Source of the DNA: Sitta carolinensis
Taxonomy: Eukaryota > Chordata > Aves > Passeriformes > Sittidae
Direction of reading: 5' to 3'
Assembly: GCA_032173965.1 (NCBI GenBank)
Contig: CM063287.1
Span: 9,739,859-9,803,858 of the forward strand
Length of the DNA: 64,000 bases
Part shown: piece after piece, positions 23,301-35,900 of the stretch
Numbering within the stretch: position 1 is the stretch's first letter
Layout of the letters: every line of letters begins with the position of its first letter
Program-made: the position numbers and the translations under genes
Notes under the pieces: generated by a model
What the model was told of the DNA's origin: nothing
The model's database searches: none
The model's input: only the letters and a program-made list of their open reading frames with translations

Positions 23301-26300
23301 ATAACAAAAAAAGAAGATGGACAAGTAAGAGTTCCAGGTTAAATTTCTAGAAACATAAAATCAACACACTGTAGCATTTCCTATTTTAACTATTTTACCT
23401 TTCTGACATACTGATGTATTTTGAATTAATGCTGAAGGTTTTTTGGAAAGGTTACAGATGCATCACAGGCCATGAATAAAAAAAGCAACTGCATTCTACA
23501 AAGCCACTGATGCACGGATGGTCAAACACTTCTCAATGAACTGAAGCTACAGCAACTGGGCCAAGGAAATCCCATTACTATCAGCACGTCCCAAAACACT
23601 AGCACGAGGGGAGCTCTAGGAAGGCCAAACTGCACCTACTTTTTATCTATAAGTCATTTAAGCACAGAGAACCTTTCCAAATGCTCTGACACTGAGGAGT
23701 GAGGCTGACTCAAAAGATGGCTTATGCATGAAACACAGGGCCTAATTATTTCTGTGTTAAGTCTACCAAAACTCGGGTCATCTGAGCCTTGTACAGATGC
23801 TACTACTCAAAGTCAACCAAATCTTTTCAGAAAAGTTTAAAACGTGATGAAACAATTGACTGTAGATGGATCAGCTAAGCAAAATGGCTTCAAGAATAAC
23901 AATATTTATTTAGATTGATAGCAGTAGGCTTGAAAGGTATATGGTCCAATTACTGCCTACTCAATTTATGCAGCTGTAACTCTTGCCCACATTTTAACTT
24001 GGCACATACAAAATCCAAAATTCAGTGTTTTCACTGGTAGCAAACATTTCACCAGATGGTTACTTAATCAAATGTATTTCCTTGGTAATACAGAAACTTT
24101 GAACTACTAGCATATTTTTAAAACATTGATGTATTTATAAATCTAAAAGCAGTTTCAGCTCTTTTTATAAATTTATAAAGTCCTATACATGTATAATAAA
24201 TGCTTGAACAGAATTCCCAATTTCAAAGAGAGCAGATCTAATACATTTTGGTTTAGAACTTCTCCCTCTGTGCTGGAGGATTTGCAAGTCTGAGAACATT
24301 AGATAGAACTGGTTTTCATTCTGTTGTCACTGGAACAAAACTAAGAACATAATGATTGTCTACAGACTAATTTCAACATGTAGAGCTTGGGAGTACACGA
24401 AGATCTACACATTTTTTACACCAGAGAAGTTCATCAGAGCAAGCAGGAAACTCCACGCAGTAACCTGCCAGCCATAAGGCCTTCTGCTTACTGCTGGCTT
24501 ACACCACAGTCAGCTTCCATCCTAAAAGTCTCAAACATAGGATTGGAAATTAATTTTTAGCTGAAAACTCCATGTGGACCTTCTCTAACCAAGAGTCTGA
24601 TCCAGTCAAAACTGAACTCATCCATCTCATTAGGTTTGTTTGACACAGCTCATGCTGGGACACTGAAAAGCTGAAAAACATAAGGTTCATCATAAAAAAA
24701 TTACCAGGCTGCCAAGACAAACGATTTGCCATGTCCAGACACATCCATTCGTTTGTAATAGCTTCTCAGAGCTTTTAATCTCAAAGATTTTCTTCTCTAC
24801 AGAGCTCAGAATCATCATATACTCAAAGGACAGGAATAGAGTGGATTATCAGTGAAGCTACTTTGATGCATATTATCCATACATAATGTTCTGGGTATTT
24901 TTTTCAAAACTAAGATTCTCTGTGCAGTGTGAGTAATTAAAGAGAGCCAAGTTCTAGTCTCTAGTTTAAAAGGGCATGACTTCGTAGGATGGATATGTAT
25001 CAGTGTATTTGTCCCACCAGGTTAAAATTTGTCCTTTTATTTCTGTTATGCACTCCACCTTTAGTTATTGAGAAAAAGGTGCAGAAAAAAAGGGTGTTTA
25101 AAACCCTGAAAAAGATGGTGTCCATACTGGACAAATGAAGGTTAATTACACAGCCAGGGAGAAGCAGCATCACTTGGACTCTGTGTGTCAGTTTGATAAG
25201 ACACAGCTCAGAAAAAACAGGAAACACCCAACAACAACAAACTAAAAGCATTAATGCTCTTTCTAACAGTGTCAGCAGGATTCAAGTCACAGTTTGAAAG
25301 CATGAAACCCACATTAAACAGAATTTGTACACTTGCTTGCCACAACAGAGTCTTAAGTCAACCTCCAACATGCTCTTTATTGTGGTCTAGGAAAGAAATC
25401 TAATTTTCCATTTCAGTCTGCATATCAAAACTATGTTCCTGTGGTAAGCCTAGGTCCCATATTCCCATGCCATATGGCAAATCAAATTCACAACTGAAAG
25501 TCAAGCAATCACAATCGACTGACTGTAAGCAGACTTTAAAATAGGAAATTCCTGTTTTCTTATACAGGCCTCTGCATTCTCTCTGCTAAAATATTTATTA
25601 ATTTGAGCTAATAGTAATTTAGCTCCAAATGTGTTCCTTTTGTAGCAACAGTAGATCTTCAGTGTAAACTGTATTCTGTAAAACGTATGTTTTATTGATC
25701 AAATACTTGTTCTCTTTAGGAACATCCTCACTGATATGACAGAAACAAAAATTCAGAAAGTCCTTTAGGATTCCAAAGTTTGAAACAACTTCTTTTAACT
25801 ACTTACTTTTCAGCATGATGTCTGATATAAGAATACAGAAACAATTTACAGGTACATTAAGCCCAAGGATTTGTTCTTCTCAACATCTGAATTAAAAGCC
25901 GTATTACAATATTCAAGACAGACTTCTTTGTTTGCCCTTTGTCTACCTTAAAATTGTATCTAAAAAAGGATAACATATACATTTAAGTATTCTGCTTTGT
26001 GTCTTCATTCTCTCTTTTTTATGGAAGCACGGAAACAGGAGAAATCTGCGGGAACAGGCAGCAAATGTTTCTTTCATCTTTACGTTTCTCTGTCAGCTCT
26101 CTCCTCATCCTCTGCATGCCAATAAACATTTGTACTCATAAGAGAGTGCACAGGGAGATGCCCAAATATTTTTTGGTGCATGTCAATATTTACTGCTGTC
26201 ACCAAATGATATAACTTTACTTACAAATTATAAATATTGCTGATGGGAAGTAAAGAATAATCTTTTTTTCCTCTTCACTTGTGCACACATGAACTTTCAC

Positions 26301-27604
26301 TTTTTCTTTAGTAAACTCCCTTATCTCAACCTGAGAGCTGTCTTCCATCTTATTTTCTCTCCCCTGTTCAGCTTTGCAGGTTTGGCACCTGGTATCCAGC
26401 CAAGGTCAACCAACCACATTCCCTAACTCCCAGGTATCACTGTTCTTTACATCAAGGTAGAATTTAAAAGATGTCTGGTACAGATCATAAACATTTTGCT
26501 AAGAGATTTACAAAAACATAAATAAAAATATTATCACTTATGACATGGACATGTGCAATGAATACTTAGGTTTGGTCATTCATTCTAAGTTAAAATGTTC
26601 TATTCCCCTGTTTTCTCCCTCTGAACGTGCCTGAATTTCTTTCAATTTGCCAGTGTGGGATGATAGTCAGATATAACAGAGCAGTTGTCAAGGATTTCAG
26701 GTTTCTAGAAGCAGTTGGAAGGATCCTACGCCTGCAAGGTTCCGTCTTCAGAGCAGGCACACACCTGTGCCTGGGCAAAACAGAGCCTGGGCACTGGAAA
26801 CTTGTGCTTGGCAGGTGCACACTCACATCACTGAGTCCAGGCCATGCAGATAAATATGATTTTTCCACTGATATATTAATTTGTATTTTTGAATACAAGT
26901 CTCTCAATTTGTTATGCTAATAGTACATATCTCGCTTTTTCCCTGACGATAAATTACAGTCAAACACCTCTCTGTTTCAATTTCATTCTAATGATTTGTC
27001 TGTGGCATACTAAGCAATTATTACAGTTTCCTCAGAGCTATGTCCAGCCCTTTCTTATATTCGCAGCATACTGAATGATAAATGCTGTATTTACCAAATG
27101 CTAATATGGAAATTAGAATCTTCTAGAGTTGAAAGGGAATGTGAATATTAAAGTCTGATGATTCTGTGCAGGAAGCTAAATCATTAGGCCTTAAGAGCTA
27201 ATGGCCTTAGGAACACAAAACAGCTTATTTATGCATTAAAGATGCAATGTATTTACATTTTTCCAGTTCATGAGTTTTATGATGATTTCCTTGCCTGCAC
27301 TTTGTCTCCTTTATAGTTTGTACAAAATGGACATGTTTTTCACATTTGGGTAAGTATGAAAAAGAAAATACACTAGCATGAAAAAACACCACATATTTTG
27401 GTTGTACAGAAAATCTGAATTTGACAAATTGGTTCTAAAGTATTTCTATGAGAAATCCTACTTTTGTAAACTAAAGGGCTGAAGTGATATTATGCTGAGC
27501 TGTTCTTTCTTCATACGAATGTTTCAAATGTTTCAAAATGCAATGCAAAATGATGGCCCACTTTGTTGTCATTTTCTGTGAAGGTTTTTAAAATAACAAA
27601 TTAC

Positions 27605-27636
27605 TTTTTTTTTTTTTTTTTTTTTTTCCCCCCCAG
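27605..27636 (+). repeat. T23C7AG polypyrimidine tract
   Basis: Twenty-three T residues are followed by seven C residues and AG, giving a 30-base uninterrupted pyrimidine tract ending in an AG. On the minus strand it reads CTG7A23. It could be the A-tail of an unrecognised minus-strand retrocopy, a simple repeat, or an extreme 3' splice-site-like element. No exon is evident downstream. Confidence 0.6.
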
Positions 27637-30600
27637 TATTCTTTCTAAAAGTTGGCTTTTGTCTTTTTCCTCTTCAAAGCATCGAGTGCTTTGATGCCAG
27701 AGGCAGGACAGAAGGCTTACCAATATCAAACTATTTATTTCAATGATAAGTTACTAATGCATTTACAGTAAGTATAAATGCAAATCTGACAGCAACAATT
27801 GCACAATCACAGAATTCAATACAGTAATGTTCAAAATTACATGTTACATAGGGACAGACGAGGAATTCACCTGAATTCTAGTCAGCTACATTGACTAGGG
27901 TTGTTTTTTCTAGATGACAGGGAGCCATTTGAAAAATAGCATTCTTACACACAGAAGGGGTATCCATCACCTTCAAACAGTGGTAGTACTCCAGAAAATT
28001 TCCTAGGTTAATTTAAGGACTTGTAGGAGATAAAGCTCTGGGTCTTTTCCTTGGGCTTAAAGCATTGTCACAGTTTACCATGTGCTATTTCGTTAATGTA
28101 TTATCATTGGAAAGAGAGCTTTAAATACCAAAACACATGGCTTATCCACAGATAAAATGGAATGAAACTCCATGGAAGAGCTAATGTCTTCCCCAAATGC
28201 ATTTAAACCAGCTACCATTGCACTGGCAATTTAGGGAGGTTTGCAGGAGAAACTAACAACTGCAGTAACAGTTCTATAATGATTTCCTGTTAGACCACTA
28301 TTCCCACTGCTCAACACTTTCTAAAATTTCAACTTTCTAGATGCAATTTCAACAAACTGGGTGCAAAAACCAAACAGACCTAGTGCTTGACTAGTAGTAG
28401 AGTTAAAAGAGAATAAAAAACATGAACAAAGTAGAGAAAAGCAATTCCCTCCCACATTTGCTTTTAAGAAGAGAAAACATCTCTGTCTTTTAAGAAGTCT
28501 GGAGATTTTAATCTGAAAGGTGGCAACACTATACTAAGTTTTGGAGGAAATGGCTGTCTAGTTAATGCTGTGGCTGCTGATCTGAAAACCCTCAGTAAGT
28601 TTTCAACATATTATTTGCTGTGTTCCTGATATGATCAGCTCTAATGATACTATTGCAGTTTCTGAAGCTGGATTCCTTCATAGGTAACTGGAGGTGATGA
28701 GATTCAGCAGTCAAGGGAAAAGATGATCATCGTTTTTAAAGGACATTGTGTTGTATCTCACAAGGGTAAATACAAGCTCCTGGCAGCTGGTGAAATACAT
28801 ACAAACTGATCATGGCAAGGGAAAAACCTTCTTATCCAAGAGTTGTAGAGCTGCAGCTGCTCCACTATATAACTAACAAAAAAATCAAGTCATTCACCAA
28901 GACGAAAGGAGGGAACACCCTGTTAGTTAACTTCAAATAAAAATTCTAGAGTTTTATGCTTTTAGTAAAAAACTTTAAATTACTGAATATATCCTTAGTT
29001 CAGTTACTCTCCTGCCACAAAAGACAAAGTCACAGAAGCAGAAAATGCAGTCAACCACCTTTGCACCACCTTTGTGTCATGCTGCAGTTCCCAAACGTGA
29101 TTCTTATTTGTATAAGCAAACTGTAATTGTTTCCTTTTCCCTGTAAATGAGTAAAGAAATAGACCCAAAGCCACTCAATTATGTATGCTCCCTATGCTTC
29201 ACTTTTCCACTAACCATTTGTGATGACCTGCCAGTGTGCAAGTGCCCCATTTGTACCTGATGCAGTATCACATCACATGAATCCTGCACAGCAACCTCTT
29301 GCAAGGGAAAGCTTGCTGCTTTCATTATTTTAATTTTTCCACAGAAGAGGTCATATAGTAGTTAAACCCTGCAATGACTCTGCAGGCAGGCAAAAGATGT
29401 ATCTCCCCACATAAAACAGATCTAGGCTTCTAGTAAATAAATATATTTTTTTGTGCAAAATACAAGTACAGCATCCTATTTTTTTTCCACTACAGGTATG
29501 TCTCTGAAAACTTGTCTCTCTATTCACTGTTGGCAATGGAGAAGAAAGTCCATTATTAGTGGTTTCCAGAATGCCGTTAACAAGACTGGAATATGATTCA
29601 TGCAAATAATTTTGATTTCTGAAAATATTTTTCCTCCATTAGGAATATTTTCCCATTTAGTTCCCATGATGGCAAAAGCCACCAGTAAAAGATGGAACCA
29701 GTCAAGGAAAAGCAATTGCTTCTCTCTTGCTGATCAGACAACAAATTGGAGCCAGTCAAGTTTCCACTGAAGCATCAGACTGCTGACATAAAAAACAGCG
29801 CTGTTAACCACTGATTCTTGTCAATCATGAGACAACTCTTCCTGAAAAAGTGTTTGAGGCTTCACTTTACTAAACCAGAGAAATGCTACAGGAATGTTCA
29901 GAAAGGTACACAACGTTAGGCTTGGAATGATATGCAGATTTATTTTTATCTGAAATATGTAAGTGAACAGTCCATGATGAGAGAATCAAATTTCACAGCT
30001 AATAGGTTCACTGATTACGATGAATTGTCGGTATTTAGTTAAAACACCTCCACTCAGCCAAGAATGTCATTATTTCTGATGGAAGTTGGAACATTTCACT
30101 GCACATTGTCTCCGTTGTCATCACATCTTTGGCACAGTAATTTTTTCTCTTAAATCAACTGCGTTTGCACTGTAATTCTGTTGTGCATGAAAAATCTTAG
30201 AAAATGTATGGAAGTGTTAGCCTGCAAAATTTGGTTCTGCCATTTTAAGAAACCATAAGGGACAGTTCCTTAAAAACTTCCCTCTTCCAATCATCTGGTG
30301 GTGTCTGGCAGGTAGGCTTCATTTATTAGGCAGCTCCTGCTGCCAGACTCTTCCCATAGGTTTCAAACAAATGCGCAACTAACAGAAAACATTTGCATCT
30401 ACATAAATCCTACAGAAAATTAGTCAGATGGCAATTTTTTAATTAAACATTTGTATCTCTCTGAAACATCTATGGTTACCTTGTTTATCTAATAGCAACA
30501 CTAAACACTAAAAGTGTAGCTGGCATAAAAACCTTTGGTTTAACCACAAAAAGAATTCCCAGAGACCGCAAGTTAGTGTGATTGGTCCCTTAAAAATTAA

Positions 30601-31086
30601 AATCCCCATTTTTAACATATTTTTCACCTAATAATAGCAACTGAGAAATTTCAAATGCTATGTACTATTCAAATCATTGAGAAATGACAGCTGCTAGGCC
30701 AGGTTGTACAGTATGAACCCCGACACTGCTTCCCAGTAAGCACCCCTTATGAAACCATGCAGACTTTTAGATTTCCTGTCCAGCTAACATGGAGTGGAGA
30801 ACAAAGGTTCCTTCTCCTGTGGTATGATTTAATGCTAATGTGTGCACTAGCATGAGAAAGGTGTATTCCAAATAATATGCTGGAGAACAATAACGTAGGA
30901 ATTTCTGTTCTGTAACGGTGCTAAAATCAGTATTCAGGCTTTCATTCCTTTTGTCAGAGGATGTACCTGCTTGCAAACCAGTACTGTTAATAAGGCTTAT
31001 CTCTAACCTGGTTTAAGGTCAAAAACATGCTCGAAGTGGCCAACAATACTGCAAAGTAGTCCCATTTCTAGATCTGAGCTTCTCAC

Positions 31087-31101
31087 CTGCTCTCTTTCAA
31101 A
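31087..31101 (-). other. Possible 15-nt microexon, unproven
   Basis: On the minus strand the sequence CTGGTTTATTTCAG is followed by 15 bases (TTTGAAAGAGAGCAG) and then the strong donor GTGAGAAG. Fifteen bases would add five residues in frame (FEREQ). A further acceptor (TATGTTCGTTTCAG) would make it 29 nt. Without RNA evidence it may be chance. Confidence 0.15.
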
Positions 31102-31690
31102 CTGAAATAAACCAGCTGAAACGAACATAAACATCCACGGTCAGTCACAATGCCTTTTCTAAAGGAGATTAAATCTGCATCTGGAATTGAGGATTTCATA
31201 CTGTAAAATAACAGGTGATCAATGCCTCAAGTCCACATGAGAGAAATGTGCAGCACTGAAGGTGCATTGGGATTTGAAGAACGATGTGCAATGCAGGAAG
31301 AAAAAAGCACAAAACTCTCCTCTACTTGCCATGTAATCCTCATAAATCCAACCCTGCATCCCCGTGTGCTTGCTGATGGCTCTCCTGCATCCATTGAAGG
31401 ATACTCTCTTTAGGGTAGATACAAAATCTATACATATTTATCATGACTATTAAATGGAATCAAATAGTGCATCAAGACAGCTTAATAATACAAGTAAACT
31501 GATGGGTAATAAGAATTCAATTTGTGTTGTGTGTGTGTGTGAATTTTATATTGGAATATATACGAAAAAAGTAAAAAAAAAAATAAAAAAACAAACGAGG
31601 AGGAGACTACAATAACTCTGCACAGAGTTTGAGAATTAACATTTTCTAATCTAAACTAGGCTATCTTTCATTTAAATTAGAAGATCAGAG

Positions 31691-31954
31691 ATGAGAATTA
31701 TTAGGATGTTCTTTCTAAACATTTACAGGCCAGCTGCAGATGGGGACTGTGTTTTTCATTCACGCTGTCACACACCGGGGAAAGAACCAAACACTTTAAC
31801 ATCGCTGTCGTAACTCCTGAACATTTGTCTGTTTGGTTTATTAAGTTAGAAGTTACTGTCTGTGATATAACCAAACAAATAGCTACTGAAGCTGGAACAG
31901 CTCTTTCAATTAGCATTGTCATCCAAACAAGAACATTTGCGCTGTGAATGAGTA
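31691..31954. promoter_or_regulatory. Non-repetitive flank of the main CpG island, possible regulatory block
   Basis: This stretch directly precedes the CpG island. It is complex, non-repetitive sequence with several short palindromic motif pairs (GTTTGGTTT near 31830 and AACCAAAC near 31870). Its minus-strand frame stays open into the island. It has the look of a conserved proximal regulatory block, but conservation cannot be tested here. Confidence 0.2.
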
Positions 31955-32935
31955 AGTGGCTGGTGCGGGCAGGAGGAGCGACTGCTGTCTGGGGGAGACT
32001 GAAGAACGACTGCGACATTAGGATGCCGTGGCTCATCCAGCTCCCCCCACTCACACCCTGCTCCAAGACTGCATTGCGTATGCTCTCACAAATCAGCCGA
32101 GCGCTGCCAGCCGGAGGTAGGGAAGCACTGGCTGGCGTGCTGCGAGCGGCTGGCTCTGTTCCCTGGGCACAGCGGGAGCCGGGCACAGCGCAGCTCCGGA
32201 GCGGGGCAGGCGGAGCCGAGGGCGGCTCACGCAGCGGCGGCGCAGAGCCCGCAGCAGCGCTCCGCACTGCCCCGGCAGCCTGGCCGGCAGCGGCACAGCC
32301 CGGGGATCGCTCCTGCCCCAGGGACGCACGGAGCGAGGGCATGGCACCAGCCCGGCACCGGAGCATCAGCACCTGTGGCACCACCAGGAACCCCTGACTG
32401 GGATGCCCAGCCGTACGTGGCACTCAGAGGAAACTGTGGTGCCGGCAGGCACAGCATAAATTCACGTACCTCATGGAGAGGACTGCCACACCTGTCGGAG
32501 GTTTAATGTCGTGGGAGAGTAGGGTGTTTATTCACCGGGGGGGAGCCAAGCCCCTCGGCGGCGGTGACCCACGGGGTGCCCACCGGGCTCCCCCACGCAC
32601 GGCCAGGCCGGGCTTCCTCGGCAGCCCCGCGCCAGGCTGCCCGCAGCAGAGGCCGGGATACCCTTGTTCCGTACAGCAAATCATTCCCGGTGCGGGAGCA
32701 CAGAAACGGCTCGGGCCGCCGCCTGCGAGGAGGGACCCCACCAAGGGAAGCCCGGGGCTGTTACCCCCGCCCAGTCCGAGCCGGCCAAAGCCGCGCTGCT
32801 CCTCCCAAGCCCGGCGCTCCCGCAGCGGCGCCGCTCCCCTGGCCGTGCCGTGTGTCACGCAAAGGGCTCGCAGCTCAAGGACTCCTGCCGTGGGCTCCCT
32901 CCACCCAGAGCTCCACCTGCAGCGTGCGAACAAAG
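31955..32935. promoter_or_regulatory. CpG island, candidate promoter
   Basis: By hand count about 77 CpG dinucleotides lie within 32101-32940, while the flanking AT-rich DNA has only a few per 500 bases. GC is high, and GC-box-like strings occur (for example GGGGCAGGCGG near 32203). In birds such islands usually mark transcription start regions. Frames of 84-240 codons open on both strands at once, which reflects GC-richness rather than coding. They encode Ala, Pro, Arg and Ser-rich low-information peptides. No initiation codon with a recognisable protein follows, so the gene and its direction are unknown. The start region could serve a coding gene with a distant second exon or a lncRNA. Confidence 0.75.
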
Positions 32936-35900
32936 CTACCTGCACCAATGTATCCCTCAACAAAAAGTGGCAAGCACGTGCAGGAAAACCCCACACAAAC
33001 CATAGTGGAAAACTACAAAATCTTCACCAGGCAGAGATTTAGAACTGCCTGTAAACTGGAATGCTAAACCTACTTTTGGTGCTTCCAGGGAAACAGCCTG
33101 ATAATTATATTACTGATTTATGAGAGGTCAAATTTGAAGTTGGCGTAATTTAGTGACCCCAGGTAGGACTTAGTGAGCAAATGAAACCAGACTGACTATG
33201 TGATAGTAACACTGGACGAGCTGTGCAGGAATGGTGGGGTTTTCTAGTGCCGTACCTCAGAGCACTGTACATTTACTTACAGCAATAATGGAGCCATATT
33301 TTCACTGGAATGGTTGCAGAAACTTGTGGACTTGTCCACAAACTTGTCCCACTCAGTTTTAAGCTATTAAATACAACTAAATTTTTCATAAGATCCTGTT
33401 ATCACTGAGTTTCTTACTAAAGACTAAGTTCACAGCATAAATTGATGTACCCAACTGACCTCCATAACTCGCATGCTATTCAGATACTTATTATTGGAGA
33501 CCTTTTAATGTGCATGAAAAGTAGTTTTCTGCCCAAATAATTTTACTGTCTTTACACTGCTTTTCTCCCTTGAATTTCTGAAAAAACTCAGTAGAATCCA
33601 ATTCACCTAAATAGCCTGTGAAGGAACCAAGACCACCATCTGTAAACTTTAGAAGCTTGATGATTTAGTTTGGTTTGAAGTTGAATATTTTTGCTTCATT
33701 CTGTTTTCAATTCCTTTTCTTTTGTTTGCTTGCAGCAATCAGCAAATTAGCACAACTACAGCATTTGCAAATGTTATTTTCTTAGACTAGATTCTAGGAT
33801 TGCCTTCTAAGACTGATCACTGAACGATCCTCAATCTTTTCCAAGAGGAAATGAATATATTTGCTACAGCAAATGCAATTCAACATATTTTGTTAAGTCT
33901 TGGGGCTATTTTCCTATAACATCTTGTTTGTCAGCAACACATACAAAACTCCAGTGGCACAGCTTCAAATCTCTTTGTAAATAATGACACTGAGGAAAAG
34001 CAACTACATTTGAGTTTCATTGAAAGTAGACTTTGCTTATCAGAGAGAAAAAAAAAGGAGGGAAAAAAGTTTTTGTTCCACTTCCTATACATGAGAATTG
34101 ATTACAGAAGCAGAAGTCTGTGTAAAGACTGTGCAAAGTTTTCATTAATATGATTATATCCCTCACTATGAGAAGAAACACGGTCATTTGAGAGAAGCCA
34201 ATTTGTGTTTTTCACTGGAGACTGTACAAAGCCCACATGGCATCTGCCCACTGCTCTGTGCTCTGCGTGACTTCTGGAACATTTCAAATTGTCCTGAACT
34301 GCCTACTAAAGTGAGCACACAGTCATTGGATTTAGCACCAACTTCCACTTTTTTAGTAAACTGTGGAGTGTAAAACCACACACTACCAATTAGTGACTAA
34401 AATTTAAAAAAAGCTTTCAAGAAGTGGCCTTTAGATAATAAAAATGGTTAGAAATATCTGAGTCAGATGTAACAGATGAGATGACTTTTCTGTACCCCTT
34501 TTCTGCCCACTTGATGTATATGCATTACCGAGCTGCCATCATTAATTCAATTTGTACATACAAGAATAAAAATAAAAAAAAAAAAAATCCTAATTATTAG
34601 CAAATTCCCTGCTCGAAAGTTCAAGTCTTCTTTCCACGTGCCAAAAAATTACTTAAACAGTATATCCTTCAGTAACATTTCTTCCTGCCTACAAAAATAT
34701 TCTTCTGCTTCCAACAAAGAAGTTCCAGTGCATTTTCCAGTCAGGTGTCTAATGGGCACATGGACACAGAAAGTAAACTCTGCAAGGTATGGAACAGACT
34801 CATCCTATCCACATCTTCCTCCACTAAACTTCACTGGCAATGGGGTAAGCAGACCTCTAAATGCAAAACACATGAAGAGCACGTTCTCATTTTCCTGAAC
34901 AGGATGTGTACCTGGGTCTCCCTTACTAATACTAGGCTGATATAACTCTGTACAAACACAGGCTGTTAGCTCTAGCTGTGAATATTCTTACTAGCTGGAA
35001 GAGTCTGGCCTAGTGCAAAAAAAGCTGTTTATTGTCTCTTCACCTAGCCTGGCAGCTCTGCCAAATTACTTGCACTCAGGGTATCTGCAGCTAGGTGTGA
35101 AAGCAATTACAGAGATACCTACTCTATTTTTGCCTCTTTTCTCTCCTCAAAATTTACCCATTTCAAAAACCTAAGTAAAGGCTTGGAAGAAATAATATTC
35201 TGGGCTTCAAAACACATCTCATTTTCCCCATCAGTAACACAGAAGTTGCAAGAAATCTGGTGCTCCTCAGGAATAGCAGCAGATAAAACTACAATTTTTG
35301 CCACATTTCATCCCATCGTTATTTCTTTCTCAAGAATGACAAGAGGAAAGGGATTTCCTTCTGGTTTGTCAGAAGATTGCTTCTTGCAGTCTGTAGAAAA
35401 CCAGCAGATACTTTCTTAAAAACACTTGATGCAGAGCAGACCTGAAGACCATATGGTTTATTGCAAAACATTTCTCTCTGACACATCCTCCTCAAATGTC
35501 AGTCCTGTTATTCTGTGGCAGGGATCAATAATCCCTGTGTGGAGGGAGGTATCTTCCCAGCGAGGCCCAAGTGCATAAGAATCTTTGATTAGCTGCAAGG
35601 AGAACAAGGCCTGGACAAAGCTGTTCCAGCAGATTTGGAATCCAATAATGAAAAGTGCCCTGGAAGCAGCTGCCAGCCCTTTAATGAAACTCACAGCAGT
35701 GACTCCTGAGCTGAGACACTGCAGAGTGCCTCCAGACCCACAGACTACAGGTGCCACAACTGTGAAGCATCCTTGAGTCCTTCCTGCAGGTCTTCACCCA
35801 GATTTTAGAGAGAACTCACAAGAAGTTTCTGAATCTGAACCTGAAATTGGGGCATCTGTAAGCTCTGCTGGACACCGGATACCTTGAAGTGAACGTGAAT

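Larger units (their letters stand above)
20361..31690. other. Long AT-rich stretch without recognised genes
   Basis: No gene is recognised in these 11 kb. Seen are an (AC)n run near 20971-20980, an A13 run near 21488-21500, a degenerate GATTTAGGTT repeat near 23042-23083, a T23C7AG tract at 27605-27636 (listed separately), and a (GT)n run at 31528-31541. A possible 15-nt microexon on the minus strand at 31087-31101 is listed separately. The rest is unremarkable single-copy-looking sequence. Confidence 0.5.

Noticed and set aside
31701..33067. Long open frames (up to 240 codons) on both strands in the main CpG island
   Set aside because: They overlap in several frames on both strands, have Ala/Pro/Arg/Ser-rich composition and no domain; GC-richness removes stop codons.
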